Positions 60,601-64,000 of a DNA stretch of 64,000 nucleotides are shown here, one piece after another. Each line of letters opens with the position of its first letter. The stretch's first letter is position 1. Made by a program: the position numbers and the translations under genes. The notes beneath the pieces were generated by a model. The model made no database searches. It saw only the letters and a program-made list of their open reading frames with translations, and was not told the origin of the DNA. Source of the DNA: Apium graveolens (taxonomy: Eukaryota; Streptophyta; Magnoliopsida; Apiales; Apiaceae); NCBI RefSeq assembly GCF_009905375.1, contig NC_133650.1, positions 68,131,648 through 68,195,647 on the forward strand, written 5' to 3'.

Positions 60601-60950
60601 ACAAGTGTGCATGTGTTATTTACACATGATATGCAAGTCATAATTGATTGCATGTGAGTGATCTGATCATTACGAGAAGTAATGACAAGAGGATCATCTC
60701 TGAAAATCTTGATGAGATTGAAAAGTTTTGATTTGAAGATTACAATCTTCGTGACTTTAAAAGTTTTAGATGATACATGTCACATGTTGGTGATGTGAAT
60801 TTTGAAGAGGTCAACGAAGCTAAAGTTGTCATAGCTGGAATGGATTTATATATATCCAAGCGTAGATGAACAAGGATCTCTCAAGAAGGATTGCAAGTCT
60901 GTTGTACTTTTTAAAATTGTACAAAATTAGACATAGGCTACACAGTTGGT
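57608..60950 (+). other. Non-coding or ruined interior of E (5' and central part)
   Basis: The longest frames here are under 95 codons and show no retroelement motif that I can defend. A possible Gag start (ATGGCTGTGAATAAGTTTG near 59030) is quickly broken. The phrase TGTGGGGGTATCT occurs twice, near 59323 and 59402. Functionally the stretch acts as spacer between the ends needed for replication. Confidence 0.6.
60374..60511. repeat. 46-bp tandem repeat, three imperfect units, inside E
   Basis: Units begin TTGCC/TTGCT at 60374, 60420 and 60466, exactly 46 bp apart. Each carries a GGACGCT-type core (GAGGACGCT, AAGGACGCT, GGGACGCT) followed by an AATMTGGTWATG-like block. Confidence 0.85.
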
Positions 60951-61660
60951 AAACTGGGTAGATACACGAGTACAATGGAAATTGGTCACTTGGAAGTGAT
61001 TGCAATGAGATTTAAAGTGTATGATATGTGCTCGTTAGCTTGGACTGCAATACGAAAGATATCTAATTGTACTATGTGAATATAGTATGTAAATTAGATA
61101 TTTGACTTTAAGAACTTAAAAGTCATTCGAGAATACATTTCACACTTAGCAGCCGTGTCATGGAAATCCTAAACTTAGCTCGATTCATGATGGAATACGA
61201 GTCTGGTGCATAAAATAAATGCAGTTAAAAGGCCGAGTAGCCACTTTGTAAGGATATTCCTAAATGACAAGGAAAATGTGTCTTCAATATGCATATATCG
61301 TGTAATCAATATGCAAATTGGGAGATCACATTATTGTGTATGAAATGGTATGTCTCACATCTATGATGAGGACATAATACCATTAAACAACTATTCTCAA
61401 CGAGAATTATCATGATTGACTATGTAAAGTTAAATGATAATGTTTGGATCCACTAACCAGATGGTTAAACTGAGCGAATCTGTTTAAGCCAAGGGAATCT
61501 AGTTAGACCGAGAGATAGTTGTCAAATCATCGAGAGGAATGGGCCTTGCCTATTGCTTAACGGCGTCATGGTGGACACCCAACCTTGCTGACTGGAGATC
61601 CCAAGAACTTGGTTCAATGGGATAACTAAATCATGATGACCAAATCACTGTGGGGGTAAC
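60951..61660 (+). pseudogene. Copia reverse transcriptase/RNase H tail remnant of E
   Basis: The translation in shifting frames shows the end of a plant copia polyprotein: a GHNTIKQLFSTRIIMIDYVK-like stretch near 61367-61425, then DPLT-like sequence near 61450. SRGMGLAYCL follows near 61530, then WWTPNLADWRSQELGSMG near 61570-61620. RHNTIRQLL, DYVKSKDNIADPLTKGL and a Gly/Pro-rich tail are normal features of this region in intact relatives. Stops and indels are frequent and the stretch is untranslatable. Confidence 0.72.
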
Positions 61661-62168
61661 CCCTGGCCTATTTCTATGATGATGAAACAGTGAGACCCGT
61701 AAGGTACGAGGTTAAGCTTTATGCTTTTAATGATCTTTGACGAATACAGGGATTTCAAGTTTGAATACATAATATTCGGTTAAGTAAACGCGGGTTACTC
61801 TATAAGATAAAGATCACCTATGTAAGAGAGAAGTATGGCCGCTTCAAAGGAGAATTGCGAGGCACAATTCTTTAGAAACTCTTGCAGAACCAGGACGATG
61901 TTCCAGGGCCAAAATGGACATAATCATGAGAACTGAATGAGTCAGGAAAGTTATAGTGATGAGTATGTCATCGTTTACACAAACGGTCGAACAGTTCAAG
62001 GACATCGCGTCATACTGTCTACCAGTAAAGTCGATATACTTATTCGAGCGAAGGTTCAAGGAGCATTCTCTACCTATCGTATGCTATATCCGACCGCCGG
62101 AACTATCACCAAGTCAAGCTCCGCGTCTGTCTGTCTATATGGTGCGTGCTACTGGACCATCAATCTCA
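61661..62168 (+). other. 3' untranslated region of E
   Basis: No frame is supported. The segment resembles the long 3' leader-like region of copia elements and ends at the purine tract. Confidence 0.5.
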
Positions 62169-62180
62169 TTTGTGGGGGAT
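62169..62180 (+). other. Polypurine tract region of E
   Basis: TTTGTGGGGGAT sits directly before the 3' LTR. GTGGGGG is a common copia plus-strand primer. Confidence 0.7.
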
Positions 62181-62899
62181 TGTTGGACAAACTTAGTATT
62201 TTAGACTAAGTTGTCAATCATTTTGAGACTCTATATGAGTGAGACACATTATGTGTTAGTGGTGTGTATTTATTGGAACGTATTCTTCTCTTCGAGGGGA
62301 TTCCAACGCATATTAACACGCTCAAAATGAGTAAAAGGTGAATGAGAACTGATGTTCCAAAGTTTTACCTTTTAATATGAAAAGTGGTTTTGTACCACAT
62401 CGAGAGTAGCACAAACCTATTCCTTAGTTTTTCTTATAAATACCATGTACCACATCGAAAAGAAAAACAAGTCCTTTCAAGCCTCTCTTTATAAATAGAG
62501 TCTTAGGGCACCAGTTTTATTAAGTCGAGGAAATAAAAGTCATCTCTTTCATTCTCGGTCTCTTTAGTCTTAAATTTTTCCAATATTCCGGTGATAGTTC
62601 TCGGGCTCAGTTCAAGTTCGCTGAGAGTATATTCGATCTATCGATTATACTAGTATCTCGTTTTATCCTGGGAAGCAGGTCGCTAAACACGGATGGTGCG
62701 GGGCGAAACTGCTTTAAGGAGACAGTTTTCTGGACTCGAGATTAAATCCAATCTCTGTTTGTTTTCTCAAACCCTTCTCCTAATTTAATTGTTAATTCTC
62801 ATATGCTTATGTGATTTAAGAATTAACAATGTTTTGTGAAGTAGTTATATATTCAATATATATATATAACAATGTCTTTATCGTACAAGATTGCTAACA
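62181..62899 (+). repeat. 3' LTR of element E (719 bp)
   Basis: It matches the 5' LTR apart from G to A in AAATAAGAGTC/AAATAAAAGTC and two fewer TA units near the end. Confidence 0.95.
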
Positions 62900-62904
62900 C
62901 TTTT
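62900..62904 (+). repeat. Target-site duplication of element E, right copy (CTTTT)
   Basis: It follows the final CA and matches 56880-56884. Confidence 0.9.
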
Positions 62905-64000
62905 TACACTAGATTGATTATTTCATATAAAAACTAAAGTGAAATATTTAATTTGAATAATTGAATAGCTTTTTTTTTTGTATTTTACTGTTATTATTAA
63001 CACACATTTGAAAAAATGTACGAAATTATTCTTTTTTGAAAATTACAATTTTTTATTCGGATGCCAAATATATAGGAATGTGATATTAAGTTATTGAATC
63101 TTCTCAATATTAAATTTACAGACTGATCTTTATAAAAAATGTACGACCATGCCAAAAAAAAATCATTGTGTTAAAATATTAATAAAATTATTATTTTTCA
63201 AAAAATTTATTGTGTCGAATCCATTAATCCTGTCAACAAAAACTGAAGTATACGTAAAATAAGATGATTAGACAAATAAAAAAATAAGATAAAGATGATA
63301 ATTTTAGATATCAGAGGTGATGTTTGCAGGACGAGAATTTGATATTAAGGAAGAATAAATAATTTGAATAAGTGATGTGCAGATGATAGAATAAAAATAT
63401 GAAAGATGATTATTATAACTTGCTACATGTTATTAACTTTTATGAGGTTTTCTAATCCTTCATTAATACATGAATTAATGCATGCATAATATTTGTACAA
63501 TATTTGCACTTGCACATTTATGTAATTAAATCATAGTGGGAGTAAAAATAGTTATATCACTCATTATTTTGGGCAATTAATAAGATAAGAGTTTCATATT
63601 CGTAAACCTCGAATAATATTTTTAGGAAATTAAATTGCACTAGAGATGAATATTAGAAGAAGCAACCTACCAAATAAATTCGCTCTATAAAAGTTAGTTT
63701 CCCTAAAACTAAAATCTCTATAAAATCCTAACAATTTGTGATGTACAATTCACGCAACAGTTTCATATCGGATACATTTGATCTTTCCAAATACTTTCAG
63801 ATTGACAACAAATAACTACAACCTTTAAGATGAACCTCTTTGAGGTATGAGAGTTGACTAAACATGATAGAGATATTACTCCCACATAAATTCAGATGAC
63901 TCATTTATAATGAAATCTAGCTTGATTTCATGTCAGAAAAGTTTTCAAAAATATAAGCACTGCTTGCATCTAGCTTCAATAACCTTGTAAAAATCCACAA
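62905..64000. other. AT-rich intergenic DNA
   Basis: There is no coding frame, RNA gene or transposon end that I can support. The stretch near 63690-63760 shares short blocks (CCTAAAAYTAAAATCTCT) with 55870-55900, which may reflect an old duplication but is too weak to call. Confidence 0.5.

Larger units (their letters stand above)
56885..62899 (+). mobile_element. Element E: 6.0 kb Ty1/copia insertion, young but coding-defective
   Basis: LTRs of 723 and 719 bp start TGTTGGAC and end GCTAACA, flanked by CTTTT on both sides. By eye they differ by one base and by two TA units. The interior (57608-62180) has no long frame, yet the 3' third still shows copia RNase H traces in the right order. 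LTR age and coding decay do not match, so E was probably copied by proteins from another element. Confidence 0.93.

Noticed and set aside
61937..62209. Two overlapping frames of 90 and 82 codons running into the E 3' LTR
   Set aside because: They lie in the 3' untranslated part of a copia element, overlap in different frames and cross the purine tract.

Overview
The window is nuclear DNA of a flowering plant, most likely a eudicot. The evidence is an intron-rich cytochrome P450 gene of the brassinosteroid type, Ty3/gypsy and Ty1/copia LTR retrotransposons of plant lineages (Athila-like, Tekay/Del-like chromovirus, copia), a Stowaway MITE and AT-rich intergenic sequence. I saw no bacterial, organellar or rRNA sequence and no CRISPR. 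The species cannot be named from the sequence alone.

Layout. 1-1702: left-hand part of a minus-strand Ty1/copia element F (gag remnant, tRNA-Met primer site, 1.06 kb LTR). 1703-2239: an orphan LTR-like promoter/leader piece. 2240-47166: one large nest. Its outer layer is an Athila-like element D on the minus strand (pol at 2240-5159; gag, primer site and LTR at 43456-47166). D was split by a plus-strand Athila-like element A (5160-43450, target duplication CATAG). A now has the form LTR-internal-LTR-internal-LTR. The first internal copy of A was split by the 14.1 kb chromovirus B (5561-19671, duplication ATGAT). The last LTR of A was split by the 13.4 kb chromovirus C (29434-42832, duplication GGGTG).

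47167-56884 is the gene-bearing part. It holds a 278-bp fold-back element, a seven-exon P450 gene (49101-52519, about 485 aa, CYP724/CYP90B-like), a four-exon gene for a 98-residue unrecognised protein (54549-55425), a Stowaway MITE and two uncertain minus-strand reading frames. 56885-62899 is a young copia insertion E (duplication CTTTT) with nearly identical LTRs but ruined coding sequence. The remainder is AT-rich intergenic DNA.

How the parts work together. C is the only retrotransposon here with a nearly intact gag-pol frame, and its two LTRs have the same length and no difference I noticed. B has C-like ends, the same primer site and the same polypurine tract but a scrambled interior, so it probably moved using proteins of a C-like relative. 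Both B and C carry, close to the 3' end of the LTR, an ATG followed by exactly 28 codons and a splice donor. In C this donor can be joined in frame to a large ATG-less reading frame lying before gag. That suggests a spliced subgenomic message for an extra protein, which I regard as the most interesting observation. The P450 and the small gene are the only likely host genes.
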